DNA of 64,000 bases from Thiomonas sp. X19. GTDB taxonomy: Bacteria; Pseudomonadota; Gammaproteobacteria; Burkholderiales; Burkholderiaceae_C. The notes beneath the pieces were generated by a model that saw only the letters and a program-made list of their open reading frames with translations, made no database searches and had not been told where the DNA came from. Positions 28,253-35,346 of the stretch are shown piece by piece. Numbering within the stretch: the stretch's first letter is position 1; each line of letters starts with the position of its first letter. The position numbers were made by a program, and so were the translations under genes. Location: contig NZ_LT605203.1 in the NCBI RefSeq assembly GCF_900089495.1, positions 3,692,179-3,756,178 of the forward strand. The letters run 5' to 3'.

Positions 28253-28315
28253 GCTCCTGGAAGTAACTTCTGGTTGGGTTGTCGATGCAGGCCCGGCCAT
28301 CGAGCCGGGCCGGGA
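28253..28315 (-). repeat. Duplicated leader module, copy 2
   Basis: Minus strand: CCCGGCTCGATGGCCGGG hairpin, spacer, AGAAGTTACTTC palindrome, CCAGGAGC ribosome site. Same layout as copy 1, so the module was probably duplicated with a common regulatory role. Confidence 0.65.
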
Positions 28316-28318
28316 AAG

Positions 28319-28507
28319 TCAAGGCCGATAGCCATGCGCAATGAACTTCAGCACGCAGTCCTGCGACACCTTGAATTCCTCAGCCACCAATCGAACGATC
28401 AACTCATCCGCCCCCGCCTTTTGCCCCCTGCTGGGGTGGAGAGCCTCAACGTTGATGCGAGTGGAACTGGTGGATTGCTCGGGGTTGTATAGGGTGGATG
28501 TGCTCAT
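28319..28507 (-). CDS. Hypothetical protein, 62 aa
   Basis: MSTSTLYNPEQSTSSTRINV, then ADELIVRLVAEEFKVSQDCV, a possible small helix-turn-helix or binding helix pair. CAGGAGG lies ahead of the ATG. First gene of the leftward group 28507 to 25271. No family recognised. Confidence 0.55.
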   Translation of the reverse strand: MSTSTLYNPEQSTSSTRINVEALHPSRGQKAGADELIVRLVAEEFKVSQDCVLKFIAHGYRP

Positions 28508-28539
28508 GGTTGACCTCCTGGGTTGATGTCCTGCCGGGT

Positions 28540-28710
28540 ATGGAGCCGCCTCACCAAAAGACCTTTTTCCCCGGCGTCTTTAAGCGGCACGGGGCGTGAC
28601 AGGGCAGAGGGATAAATGGGGTCGAGCGCAGCGAGGGGGCCCCTTTTATGCTCGGCACTGGCGCGACACTTGCCAGCGCTTGGCCGGGGAAAAAGTCCGG
28701 CGGCTCCATA
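28540..28710. other. Structured non-coding block 1 (27-bp bulged inverted repeat)
   Basis: TATGGAGCCGCC, a 12-nt bulge TCACCAAAAGAC, then CTTTTTCCCCGG on the left; the complement CCGGGGAAAAAGT and GGCGGCTCCATA on the right, 171 bp overall. A related block with the same bulge pattern lies at 34433-34549. No gene inside. Could be an origin, oriT or structured RNA. Confidence 0.6.
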
Positions 28711-29708
28711 GCTGGCTTATCAGCCCAGGAGGTCGAGCACGTCCACCCGGCCCGAGCAATCCAGCAGTGAAGCGAGCTAACGGTGGGGCTCGCAGCCCCG
28801 CCGTATTCCCCGCCCGGTCCGCCGGGCGCATGCCGGTCCTACGTGCCTGCACGGCAGGCATGCCTTGGACTGTGGGCCTGGCGCTTGCGCCTGGCCTTGG
28901 GGTAGGCACTGGTGCGCTTGCGCACGAGTGCTGCAGTAGCCTTTGCGATAGGGATGGAGGCCGGTAGGCCGAGACCCGCAGGGGCTCGGGGCGCAGCCCG
29001 ACAGCCCGGCCATCGCCCACAAAATCACCACCCCGATCCACGACCCCGCAAACCCTTGCCACACAACGAAACTGCGGCACAACATCCCCAGCCTTACCCA
29101 CAGAATCTGTGGACAACCGGCCCCCGGCAACCGCATCACCAAACCCGCCGCCTGCCAGCGGCTCCAGCCTGCCCAAGCCCCACGGCTACCGCCGTTCCCG
29201 ATCATGGCCTGCAAAGCCCGGGACTTCGCAAAATTGTGTGGGTGAAAGCCGGAAGTGCGCCCGACGATCGCGGCAACGATATTGTTGGTGAGACTCAGAT
29301 CGCGCCCGTCCCCAGGATCGCCACCAGTTTGGCGATGCCCAGCCTGTAGCTGATCTCTTCGCCGGTTGCCGGCCAGTTGGGCCGCCAGCACACGCCGGAC
29401 GCGCGATCATCGGCCGCCATTGAGGCAGTGCCGAATACGCCATCAATGCCTTCTCGGCGTGCAGAAATACCAGTAAGCTCAGCGGCAATTCCGCCCAGCA
29501 AGACCCCGAATCCGAGCGATGAGACAGTTTGCCGCAAAGCACCTTGTTTGTTTGAGATGCAAGTCTGTTCACGCATCGATCCAGGATAGGCGACAGCGTT
29601 TGCGCGCCATCATGAACACCGAACGGCACAACAATGGCCTTGGAAAGCGCGTCGCCATGCGGGTTGCAGGCTCACGGTGCCAACGCACGCCCAGCCGATC
29701 TTTGTTTT
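28711..29708. other. 1-kb region without a confident gene
   Basis: Several overlapping minus-strand frames of 90-200 codons exist, but their composition is biased and none is recognisable. It contains TGTGGACAA (a DnaA-box-like site) within CCCACAGAATCTGTGGACAA near 29098-29117. It may be a decayed cassette or the area just before the cassette array. Confidence 0.45.
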
Positions 29709-29766
29709 TATCCCGTCGGATATCCTGGGATGCCAGGCTTATCCGACGGTCTACATTACGTTAGCC
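29709..29766 (+). other. attC-like site 0 (start of cassette array)
   Basis: CCGTCGGATA and TATCCGACGG pair, with an inner CCTGG/CCAGG stem, and the core GTTAGCC follows at 29760-29766. The matching left core is not clear. Confidence 0.65.
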
Positions 29767-29793
29767 ATTTCAACCTTGGGACACTCAATCAAA

Positions 29794-30165
29794 GTGAAAG
29801 ATATTGCTAGTTCCCCCAGGCTACGCCTCACAGCCACGCTACTACTGACCATCATTATTGGTGTCATGTCTAGCATATTTGCTACGCAAGTCACCCCGGG
29901 TGGCGTCCTTGATTGGTCACTTACACTAAAGGTTTCTTCGTTCTGGTGGCTCGTGGGTAGCGCAGTCTGTTGGCTTGGCGTCCATCTTGCGTTTCTCAAC
30001 TACGATGAAAGCGTCCTGGTGTTCGCTGACGATCAGCATTGCATTGCCCACATCAGAAAAACGAAACTGGAGGGATTGGCCGCACTGGTAAAGACCGATC
30101 CAGAAAAGGCATCTCTGGTCGATGTCAAGACAGTACTGAAGAATTTGGAGGTCAAGACCAAATGA
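29794..30165 (+). CDS. Cassette 1 gene a: two-helix membrane protein
   Basis: 123 residues from a GTG at 29794 (VKDIASSPRLRLTATLLLTI). The cassette boundary at 29760 excludes the longer upstream reading. Two membrane helices (about 14-32 and 47-67) are followed by a cytoplasmic tail. Its stop overlaps the next gene (ATGA). Probably an immunity, regulator or antitoxin partner, but this is only a guess. TTG at 29776 is an alternative start. Confidence 0.55.
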   Translation: MKDIASSPRLRLTATLLLTIIIGVMSSIFATQVTPGGVLDWSLTLKVSSFWWLVGSAVCWLGVHLAFLNYDESVLVFADDQHCIAHIRKTKLEGLAALVKTDPEKASLVDVKTVLKNLEVKTK

Positions 30166-30410
30166 GCATTCTCCTTGCCAAACCCGCACAAGAAGAAGTC
30201 AGTGGCCGCCAAGCTCTTGGACCCCTTACTCTTGTCCATATCGTTTCTCTCTTAGAAAAGCTCGACCCCAAAAACCCTGAGTCTTCGGTCAACGTTCACC
30301 GCGTCCGGGATGCCGAACAAGAAATCTACGTGCTTCGGGAGCGAGGGCTTCGGGTATTTTTTACAAGAAGAGAAAATGACATTGTGGTTCTTAGCATCAT
30401 CAATGGCTAA
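30162..30410 (+). CDS. Cassette 1 gene b: RelE/ParE-like small protein
   Basis: 82 residues. The second half NVHRVRDAEQEIYVLRERGL then RVFFTRRENDIVVLSIING has the strand pattern of RelE/ParE-fold toxins (V-F-F-T...I-V-L-S). Stop codon lies in the attC left core (GGCTAAC), typical for a cassette gene. With gene a it may be a toxin pair, though gene a is not a normal antitoxin. Confidence 0.6.
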   Translation: MSILLAKPAQEEVSGRQALGPLTLVHIVSLLEKLDPKNPESSVNVHRVRDAEQEIYVLRERGLRVFFTRRENDIVVLSIING

Positions 30411-30474
30411 CCCATCATTCCACCGGACGCTGCGCGATAAAGCCGCGCAGCGCCGGTGAATTCAAACGTTAGCC
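30405..30474 (+). other. attC site 1, complete
   Basis: 70 bp. Outer cores GGCTAAC and GTTAGCC are exact complements. The inner stem CACCGG-A-CGCTGCGCG pairs with CGCGCAGCGCCGGTG leaving one extrahelical A, the hallmark of a functional attC folded from the bottom strand. Confidence 0.9.
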
Positions 30475-30487
30475 CACAGGGGGAACT

Positions 30488-30670
30488 ATGAAAGATATTG
30501 AGGAAAAGCTCGCCTTATTCCGCTTAGCCGATCAGTCCATCAAGAGCGTCATGCATGCCATTGACCTAGCCAATGACGAGCATAAGGGGCCAGCGACTTA
30601 TACCGTTGAAACAGTGGTTGTCCACAACGGAGAAGCGAAGGTAATTTCTAAGGAAGTTCACAATGTCTGA
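30488..30670 (+). CDS. Cassette 2 gene a: small acidic protein, 60 aa
   Basis: MKDIEEKLALFRLADQSIKS then a strand-rich end TVETVVVHNGEAKVISKEV. Starts 14 bases after the attC core, with GGGGGA ahead of the ATG. It overlaps the protease-like gene by 8 bp. No family; it may be an inhibitor or partner of the protease. Confidence 0.65.
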   Translation: MKDIEEKLALFRLADQSIKSVMHAIDLANDEHKGPATYTVETVVVHNGEAKVISKEVHNV

Positions 30671-31679
30671 CTGGTCTCAATTAGTTCGCGAACTCGGCCA
30701 GCTCGGTAGTAGCTATGATGTGCTAAGGCGAAAATATACCAAGAGGCTTTCCAACTACACCAAGCGGAACGTCATTTGCTATTATAGTGGGTGGCTGCAA
30801 AAACCTGAGCTTGGAGCGTTGTGTGCTGTAAATGATACAGACAAGAATGGCTTAATGACCGCCATTAACGGGTTGGATGTTGCAAAAGGTTTAGACCTAA
30901 TCTTGCATACACCCGGCGGTGACACTGCGGCCACGGAATCCATTGTTGACTACCTTTGGGAAAAATTCAAAGGCGACATTCGTTGTTTCGTTCCACAGAT
31001 GGCGATGTCTGCGGGCACAATGATTGCCTGCTCTTGCAAAGAAATTTGGATGGGTAAGCATTCTTCTCTTGGCCCAGTCGACCCTCAATTCGGAAACATC
31101 CCGGCTCACGGAGTCATAGAAGAGTTTGAGCGCGCCTATCGAGAGATTGTTGACGACCCGCGAACAATTCCGGTCTGGCAGCCCATCCTTGCAAAGTACC
31201 CGCCAGCATTTATTGGAGAATGCAAAAAGGCGCTAGACTGGTCTAATTCGTTGGTGGCGGACTGGCTTGGCCGAAATATGCTTAAAGACATAGAAGGATC
31301 TAAAGAAACAATTGAAACCGTTCTTCGTGAACTCGGAGATCATTCAGTAAATTTTGCGCATAATCGTCATCTTTCGATGAAGAAATGCAGTGAGATTGGC
31401 CTCACCATTAAAACGCTTGAGTCTGATCAAAAATTACAAGACATCGTTCTTTCTATTCACCACATATATTTCCATACCTTATCCAGCACGCCCTCCTTCA
31501 AGATCATTCAGAACCACAACGGGGCAACGTTCATTTTGCAAGCGCAGCAGCAAATAGTTGTAGGCCAGATGCCGCAGCGCCCTCAAGTTGCCGGACAGCC
31601 CGCTCCTCCTCCCGAACAGCAAAGCATGGATGCACCAGTTCCTATGGAACCTGTGAATGAAGAACTGGAACAGGGCTAA
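30663..31679 (+). CDS. Cassette 2 gene b: SDH/SppA-like serine protease (ClpP fold)
   Basis: 338 residues of the serine dehydrogenase proteinase (SDH) type: GLDLILHTPGGDTAATESI (ClpP-like nucleotide-free binding loop, about 76-95), MAMSAGTMIACSCKEIWMG with the nucleophile Ser in MSAGT, then HSSLGPVDPQFG. The C-terminus is Pro/Gln-rich. The expected nucleophile and loop are present, so catalysis is plausible. No signal peptide, so cytoplasmic. Proteases of this class are found near defence and toxin loci. Confidence 0.82.
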   Translation: MSDWSQLVRELGQLGSSYDVLRRKYTKRLSNYTKRNVICYYSGWLQKPELGALCAVNDTDKNGLMTAINGLDVAKGLDLILHTPGGDTAATESIVDYLWEKFKGDIRCFVPQMAMSAGTMIACSCKEIWMGKHSSLGPVDPQFGNIPAHGVIEEFERAYREIVDDPRTIPVWQPILAKYPPAFIGECKKALDWSNSLVADWLGRNMLKDIEGSKETIETVLRELGDHSVNFAHNRHLSMKKCSEIGLTIKTLESDQKLQDIVLSIHHIYFHTLSSTPSFKIIQNHNGATFILQAQQQIVVGQMPQRPQVAGQPAPPPEQQSMDAPVPMEPVNEELEQG

Positions 31680-31704
31680 CAAGACGTTCCAGCCGACGTT
31701 AGCC
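31674..31704 (+). other. attC site 2, truncated
   Basis: GGCTAAC and GTTAGCC separated by only 17 bp (AAGACGTTCCAGCCGAC); the second half of the normal stem is missing. The left half resembles ordinary attC left arms. Confidence 0.75.
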
Positions 31705-31717
31705 GCCTACATCAGCC

Positions 31718-32308
31718 ATGACCATTGAAGAATTGCGTGAGTTACAACGTTATGCCGGAGCGTTCGGTCTCGGCGGTATCGTCTCTCTCGGAATCGGCTG
31801 GCTGTTCCTGAAGTCGTACTTGTCGAGCTACCTATCAAAGAAGGCCGAAAATCTCGCCACGCGGGAAGACATCGCAGCCATTACTCACGAGATTGAAGGC
31901 GTCAGAACTCAGTACGCTGTGCTGATAGAAGAAAGCAAGGCAAAACACCAGCTTCGTATGGCTGCGCTTGATCGCCGTCTTCAGGCGCATCAGGAAGCCT
32001 TTACTCTTTGGCGGGAACTATTAGGCGGCACGCACACTGACACGATTGGTAAGGTAGTTATGAAGTGTCAAGACTGGTGGGAAAAAAACTGTCTTTACCT
32101 TGAGCCCAAAGTTCGTGAGGCATTTTCAGCGGCCTACTCAGCTGCGCACTCGCATCATGCATACGTTCAGGCGCACGCAGACTCGAAGATCATCACAGAG
32201 AACTGGAAGCTAATCACAAGGTTCCCCAGTGTCATGTTCGAGGCAATTCAACTGCCGCCACTTAGCGAAGTTGAAGCAAAGGTCATTCCGCCGAACGGGC
32301 AACAGTGA
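31718..32308 (+). CDS. Cassette 3 gene: membrane-anchored coiled-coil protein, 196 aa
   Basis: One N-terminal membrane helix (GIVSLGIGWLFLKSYL, about 20-35), a coiled-coil region (about 45-90, with EIEGVRTQYAVLIEESKAKH) and a helical soluble domain with a Trp pair (DWWEKNCLYLEP). No enzyme motif. It has the form of a small defence or stress sensor, but that is speculation. Confidence 0.65.
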   Translation: MTIEELRELQRYAGAFGLGGIVSLGIGWLFLKSYLSSYLSKKAENLATREDIAAITHEIEGVRTQYAVLIEESKAKHQLRMAALDRRLQAHQEAFTLWRELLGGTHTDTIGKVVMKCQDWWEKNCLYLEPKVREAFSAAYSAAHSHHAYVQAHADSKIITENWKLITRFPSVMFEAIQLPPLSEVEAKVIPPNGQQ

Positions 32309-32315
32309 GCGCCCT

Positions 32316-32337
32316 GCGGCTAATTTGAACGTTAGGT
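32316..32337 (+). other. attC site 3, truncated
   Basis: GCGGCTAA complements the start of cassette 3 (TTAGCCGC). It is followed after 7 bases by the core GTTAGGT that begins cassette 4. The hairpin is missing. Confidence 0.65.
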
Positions 32338-32367
32338 TGCATACCAAATTACTCACGGAGCCGAGAG

Positions 32368-32619
32368 ATGATCGAAATTACTATGACCATAAATGGCCGG
32401 CCTTTGACAGCAAATAGCCTTAAAGACGAGCTTGAGAAGGCTGCTCTTGAATCCGTCAAAGAGCACATTCGCGAGCAATTGAGCGGCGTGCCACACGAAC
32501 TAGATGGCGAAAGGCTGATTATTGAAATTGTTGGCCCGGATTTGCACAATCTCTCAGTGCAACTTTCCGGGCCCGACTCGCTAGTAGAGCAGGCTAAGGT
32601 CGCGTTAGGTGCCGAATGA
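32368..32619 (+). CDS. Cassette 4 gene: small protein, 83 aa
   Basis: MIEITMTINGRPLTANSLKD, then a helical stretch and a second strand-rich half ERLIIEIVGPDLHNLSVQL. Looks like a small alpha/beta (ferredoxin-like) fold. GGAG precedes the ATG. No known family. Confidence 0.65.
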   Translation: MIEITMTINGRPLTANSLKDELEKAALESVKEHIREQLSGVPHELDGERLIIEIVGPDLHNLSVQLSGPDSLVEQAKVALGAE

Positions 32620-32637
32620 GCCCCCTTCGACCTTAAA

Positions 32638-32648
32638 AAGCGCAACCT
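32638..32648 (+). other. attC site 4 remnant (end of array)
   Basis: GCAACCTAA complements the start of cassette 4 (TTAGGTTGC). No right core follows, so the array is cut here. Confidence 0.6.
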
Positions 32649-32879
32649 AATCGGGTAGACAGGAGTTTCTAGCTCCCAGCCCCCACACCACCCAGTTCCG
32701 CAGTGGACGGTTCAACAAATCGGCTCGCGCTGACGACCGATTTTCAAGCCCCAGCGGGGCCGCCTCTGGGCCTTGCACCACAGTCCTTGGTGCTCAGCAG
32801 CCCCTGCGCCTTCAGCCATGCGTTGGACATGAATCGATCTGCGCTTGCCGCTGGTCCAACAGGCAGCTTGAAGTCGACT
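32649..32879. other. Junction between cassette array and element backbone
   Basis: No gene supported. G+C rises back to the element average after about 32690. Confidence 0.4.
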
Positions 32880-33143
32880 CTACCCGTCCCCGGTCTGCAA
32901 CGGGTCGGGCATTCGCTCGGCCCAGCGCTCGCGGATCGTCTCGCTGGGTGCCCCATATGGCCCCAGCGACTCCAGAAAATCCACCTCACTGCGCAACACC
33001 TCGCGCATGTCATCAGGCAGGGTAAGCAGCACCCGCAGCACGGCCAAGGGATAGGACTCGCCACGCTTGCACTCGATGACATGCCCGCGCAGCCGAAGGA
33101 TTCGACCCGCCAAAACCAAGCGGAACGCAGCGCGGGGATTCAT
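32880..33143 (-). CDS. Hypothetical plasmid protein, 87 aa
   Basis: MNPRAAFRLVLAGRILRLRG then VIECKRGESYPLAVLRVLLTLPDDM. Last gene of a three-gene coupled set (33573 to 32880); ATG overlaps the stop of the 59-residue gene. Function unknown. Confidence 0.55.
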   Translation of the reverse strand: MNPRAAFRLVLAGRILRLRGHVIECKRGESYPLAVLRVLLTLPDDMREVLRSEVDFLESLGPYGAPSETIRERWAERMPDPLQTGDG

Positions 33144-33319
33144 CGCCCGAATCTCCGCCGTAGCTCTGCGCGAATGTTGCGCAACGCCCGCCAATCCGAT
33201 GCCGTCGCGGAGACGATCACAGCCCCTCGTGGCGTCTCGATGAGCCAATGCCCGCCCGGCAACAGCCGGGCGCGTGCTGCGGGGAACTCCCGCAGCACCT
33301 GGCGCAGGGGTTTCTTCAT
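33140..33319 (-). CDS. Hypothetical basic protein, 59 aa
   Basis: MKKPLRQVLREFPAARARLL then GHWLIETPRGAVIVSATASD. Strongly basic. I start at 33319 because this ATG overlaps the stop of the CHC2-like gene (ATGA). Probably DNA- or RNA-associated, by charge only. Confidence 0.55.
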   Translation of the reverse strand: MKKPLRQVLREFPAARARLLPGGHWLIETPRGAVIVSATASDWRALRNIRAELRRRFGR

Positions 33320-33573
33320 GCCGCGCATCGCACTTCCTCACGCCCATCCACCTTGGCCTGCACCAAAGCGAGCGCAGCGGCAATCACCAGATCGGGCTTG
33401 CAGCCGCAGACGCACCGCAGGTCGTATCTCCCCTCGCAAAGCCTCACCTCCAGCGACGCAGAAGAGGCTCCCTGGTGCGCTGGGCACTTCATCAGCCAAT
33501 GCCCGCTATCAATTGCCTCAGCCGCGTGCATCAAGGCCAGCAAGGAAAAACCATCGTCGTTCTTCATGATCAT
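33316..33573 (-). CDS. CHC2-type zinc-finger protein, primase-like, 85 aa
   Basis: GHWLMKCPAHQGASSASLEV followed by LRCVCGCKPDLVIAAALALV matches the zinc-binding N-terminus of DNA primases (Cys-x2-His...Cys...Cys) but there is no Toprim domain. It may be a priming accessory or a stripped primase. AAATACAG-type octamers lie directly before its start (33574-33609). Confidence 0.65.
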   Translation of the reverse strand: MIMKNDDGFSLLALMHAAEAIDSGHWLMKCPAHQGASSASLEVRLCEGRYDLRCVCGCKPDLVIAAALALVQAKVDGREEVRCAA

Positions 33574-33609
33574 GTTGCAGATTTCCGCATTTCTGTATTT
33601 CCGTAATTC
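33574..33609. repeat. AAATACAG octamer repeats before the CHC2-like gene
   Basis: Minus strand: AATTACGG, AAATACAG, AAATGCGG, AAATCTGC in tandem, the longest run of this motif in the element. Candidate operator for the RHH protein. Confidence 0.6.
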
Positions 33610-33648
33610 ATCCAAGACAGGCAGGCCCGGCACGGCCGGGCCGCCCGG

Positions 33649-33735
33649 TCAAAGCGGCAAGTACCTGCACGCGCTCGCCCACGGCGAGCTGCACGCTGCG
33701 GCAAGGATGGTGTGGAGGTGTTTTTTCATGGACAT
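33649..33735 (-). CDS. Possible 28-aa peptide
   Basis: MSMKKHLHTILAAACSSPWA and a short tail: a basic start and hydrophobic core as in small lipoproteins or signal-like peptides. Weak evidence; no conserved motif. Confidence 0.25.
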   Translation of the reverse strand: MSMKKHLHTILAAACSSPWASACRYLPL

Positions 33736-33785
33736 GGATGTTCTTTCTTGAGGTTGTGCGGGGACAACACGTCCCCGCTGTTGCT

Positions 33786-33804
33786 ATTCACGCGGGTGCG
33801 AAAT
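33786..33804. repeat. 19-bp punctuating palindrome, copy B
   Basis: ATTCACGCGGGTGCGAAAT, abutting the stop codon of the outer-membrane-like gene. Confidence 0.75.
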
Positions 33805-34299
33805 TCAGAGCGGGGCGACGAGTTGCAGGCCGATAAAGCCGGACCCCGATTGGGTGTTCGGGACCGCCAGCAGATTGATCCCGAACCCCTGCGCCGTGCG
33901 CAGGCGCAGCACTGCGCCTGCGGCGAGCGGTGCGGTCGGCACCTCGGTGCGGCGATAGCCCGAGACCAGCCCGGCCGCAAGGCCCGCGCTGGCCGTCAGA
34001 CCACAGGGCAAGCCCCAATGCCAATGCAGGGGTGTCCAGATGCCCAGCAGGTAGGCGGTTTCGCGGCGGTAGCTGTTCTTGTAAAACCCGCCCGCTGCAT
34101 TCCAGTCAGGGCTGAACTTGACCTCGATGCCCAAGCCCGGGTTGTCCTGATTGAGCTGGCGGCGGGCCCAGGCTTCGGTGTGGACGCTCGTGACATTGAT
34201 GTCGAGCGACCAGGGCGACGGCGGGGTGTCGGCGGCGTGGGCGGTGGCGAGGCTGACGGCCACCAGCAAGCCGGTGGTGAGGGTCTTGAGGGGGTGCAT
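33805..34299 (-). CDS. Small exported beta-barrel-like protein, 164 aa
   Basis: Signal peptide to about residue 22 (LLVAVSLATAHA-A). The mature part is rich in alternating hydrophobic strands (GFYKNSYRRETAYLLGIWTP, GFGINLLAVPNTQSGSGFIG) and ends LQLVAPL with no terminal Phe. It resembles small outer-membrane barrels of the PagP size class seen on plasmids. A direct role in lipid modification is not shown. Confidence 0.6.
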   Translation of the reverse strand: MHPLKTLTTGLLVAVSLATAHAADTPPSPWSLDINVTSVHTEAWARRQLNQDNPGLGIEVKFSPDWNAAGGFYKNSYRRETAYLLGIWTPLHWHWGLPCGLTASAGLAAGLVSGYRRTEVPTAPLAAGAVLRLRTAQGFGINLLAVPNTQSGSGFIGLQLVAPL

Positions 34300-34330
34300 G
34301 CAAGTGCTCCGAAGAGTTGGTCTTGCATGT

Positions 34331-34349
34331 ATTCACTCGGGTGCGAAAT
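34331..34349. repeat. 19-bp punctuating palindrome, copy C
   Basis: ATTCACTCGGGTGCGAAAT, about 30 bp upstream of the beta-barrel-like gene. Confidence 0.75.
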
Positions 34350-34432
34350 CGGCGCGGAGGGTGACCGGTGGGTAAGTGAGCAACCCCTTGGCTTGCGCGT
34401 CACTTGTCAACGGGCGGATTTACAGATTTCTG

Positions 34433-34549
34433 TGGTTGCCCTCACAAAACGAGCTTTCTCGGGGCCGGTTTTGAGCGGCAGGGGGCGTGCCAGGCTTGCC
34501 CTGGCGCGGCGCGTGCCAGAGCTTGGGCACCGGGAAAGTCGGGGCAACC
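34433..34549. other. Structured non-coding block 2
   Basis: GGTTGCCC, bulge TCACAAAACGAG, CTTTCTCGG on the left; ACCGGGAAAGTCGGGGCAACC on the right. Bulge and inner sequence (TTGAGCGGCAGGGGGCGTGCCAGG) match block 1 at 28540 (TTAAGCGGCACGGGGCGTGACAGG). An octamer-like GATTTACAG lies just before it. Confidence 0.6.
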
Positions 34550-34635
34550 TGCACAGGCCGCGCTTGCCCGCTCGGGGAGACTTGCAATCGGCTCACGCGG
34601 GGCAAAAAAACCCGGCACGAAGGCCGGGAAGCTGG

Positions 34636-34664
34636 TTGCCAGGACATACAAAATTCTGTATAGT
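34636..34664 (+). promoter_or_regulatory. Promoter/operator of toxin-antitoxin operon
   Basis: TTGCCA (-35), 17-bp spacer, TATAGT (-10), putting transcription start at or near the ATG at 34671 (leaderless). ATACAAAATTCTGTAT, a near-palindrome over the -10, is the likely antitoxin operator. Confidence 0.6.
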
Positions 34665-34670
34665 TCGCGC

Positions 34671-35009
34671 ATGGATGATCCCAAGCCAGTCGAATTCCTG
34701 GGCAGCTCTCTGGATGACCTTCGAGCCTTCCCGCTCGCGGCCAAGCGCGAGGCCGGTCATCAGCTCGATCTGGTGCAGAACGGCCAGGAACCGGACGACT
34801 GGAAGCCTATGAACACCGTGGGTCAAGGCGTGAAAGAAATTCGGATTCGGGATGCGGCCGGAGCGTTCCGGGTCATCTATGTAGCCAAGTTCGTCGATGC
34901 CGTCTATGTGCTTCACTGCTTCCAGAAGAAAACAGAGAAGACCGGCAAACCCGATTTTGACTTGGCCGCGAAGCGTTACCGCAACTTATTGAAGGAGCTA
35001 GAGCCATGA
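34671..35009 (+). CDS. Phage Gp49-like (DUF891/HigB-type) toxin
   Basis: 112 residues with KPVEFLGSSLDDLRAFPLAA, AGHQLDLVQNGQEPDDWKPM and VKEIRIRDAAGAFRVIYVA, the Gp49/RelE-like family of mRNA-cleaving toxins. Toxin gene precedes antitoxin, as is usual for this family. The stop overlaps the antitoxin start. Confidence 0.85.
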   Translation: MDDPKPVEFLGSSLDDLRAFPLAAKREAGHQLDLVQNGQEPDDWKPMNTVGQGVKEIRIRDAAGAFRVIYVAKFVDAVYVLHCFQKKTEKTGKPDFDLAAKRYRNLLKELEP

Positions 35010-35287
35010 GCAAGCAACGATTTGCCAGCGTCTGGGATGCCATTGAGGACACCCCGGAAGAAGCGGAAAACATGAAGTTGCGTTCCGCCTTGATGATGGC
35101 ACTGAAGAACCACCTTGCCCGCACCGAAATGAGCCAGGCGCAAGCAGCAACGCTATTGGGTGTGACTCAGCCGCGCATCTCTGACCTGATGCGCGGCAAG
35201 ATCAACCTATTCGGCCTCGATGCGCTGGTGAACATGGCTACGGCTGCCGGGCTTCATATCGAAATGCGGGTCCTCGAAGCAGCATGA
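35006..35287 (+). CDS. XRE-family antitoxin
   Basis: 93 residues with a helix-turn-helix (SQAQAATLLGVTQPRISDLM) and the family ending GLDALVNMATAAGLHIEMRV. Binds the toxin and represses the operon. Complete, in contrast to the chromosomal higBA near 8.8 kb. Confidence 0.88.
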   Translation: MSKQRFASVWDAIEDTPEEAENMKLRSALMMALKNHLARTEMSQAQAATLLGVTQPRISDLMRGKINLFGLDALVNMATAAGLHIEMRVLEAA

Positions 35288-35346
35288 CCCGGCCCTGCCC
35301 TGGTCAAGGCTCGCCGGTGGGCAGCTTGCTGTGGTAACGGTGAGGC

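Larger units (their letters stand above)
29709..32648 (+). mobile_element. Integron-type gene-cassette array without integrase (CALIN)
   Basis: At least four cassettes, all on the plus strand and lower in G+C than the flanks. Each begins with TTAG(C/G) and ends in a sequence whose first bases complement that start: TTAGCC/GGCTAA, TTAGCCC/GGGCTAA, TTAGCCGC/GCGGCTAA, TTAGGTTGC/GCAACCTAA. Stop codons fall inside the attC starts, as usual. No integron integrase gene is in the window. Confidence 0.85.

Noticed and set aside
28646..29629. Several minus-strand frames of 90-200 codons
   Set aside because: They overlap each other, have biased composition and no motif; none could be chosen as real.
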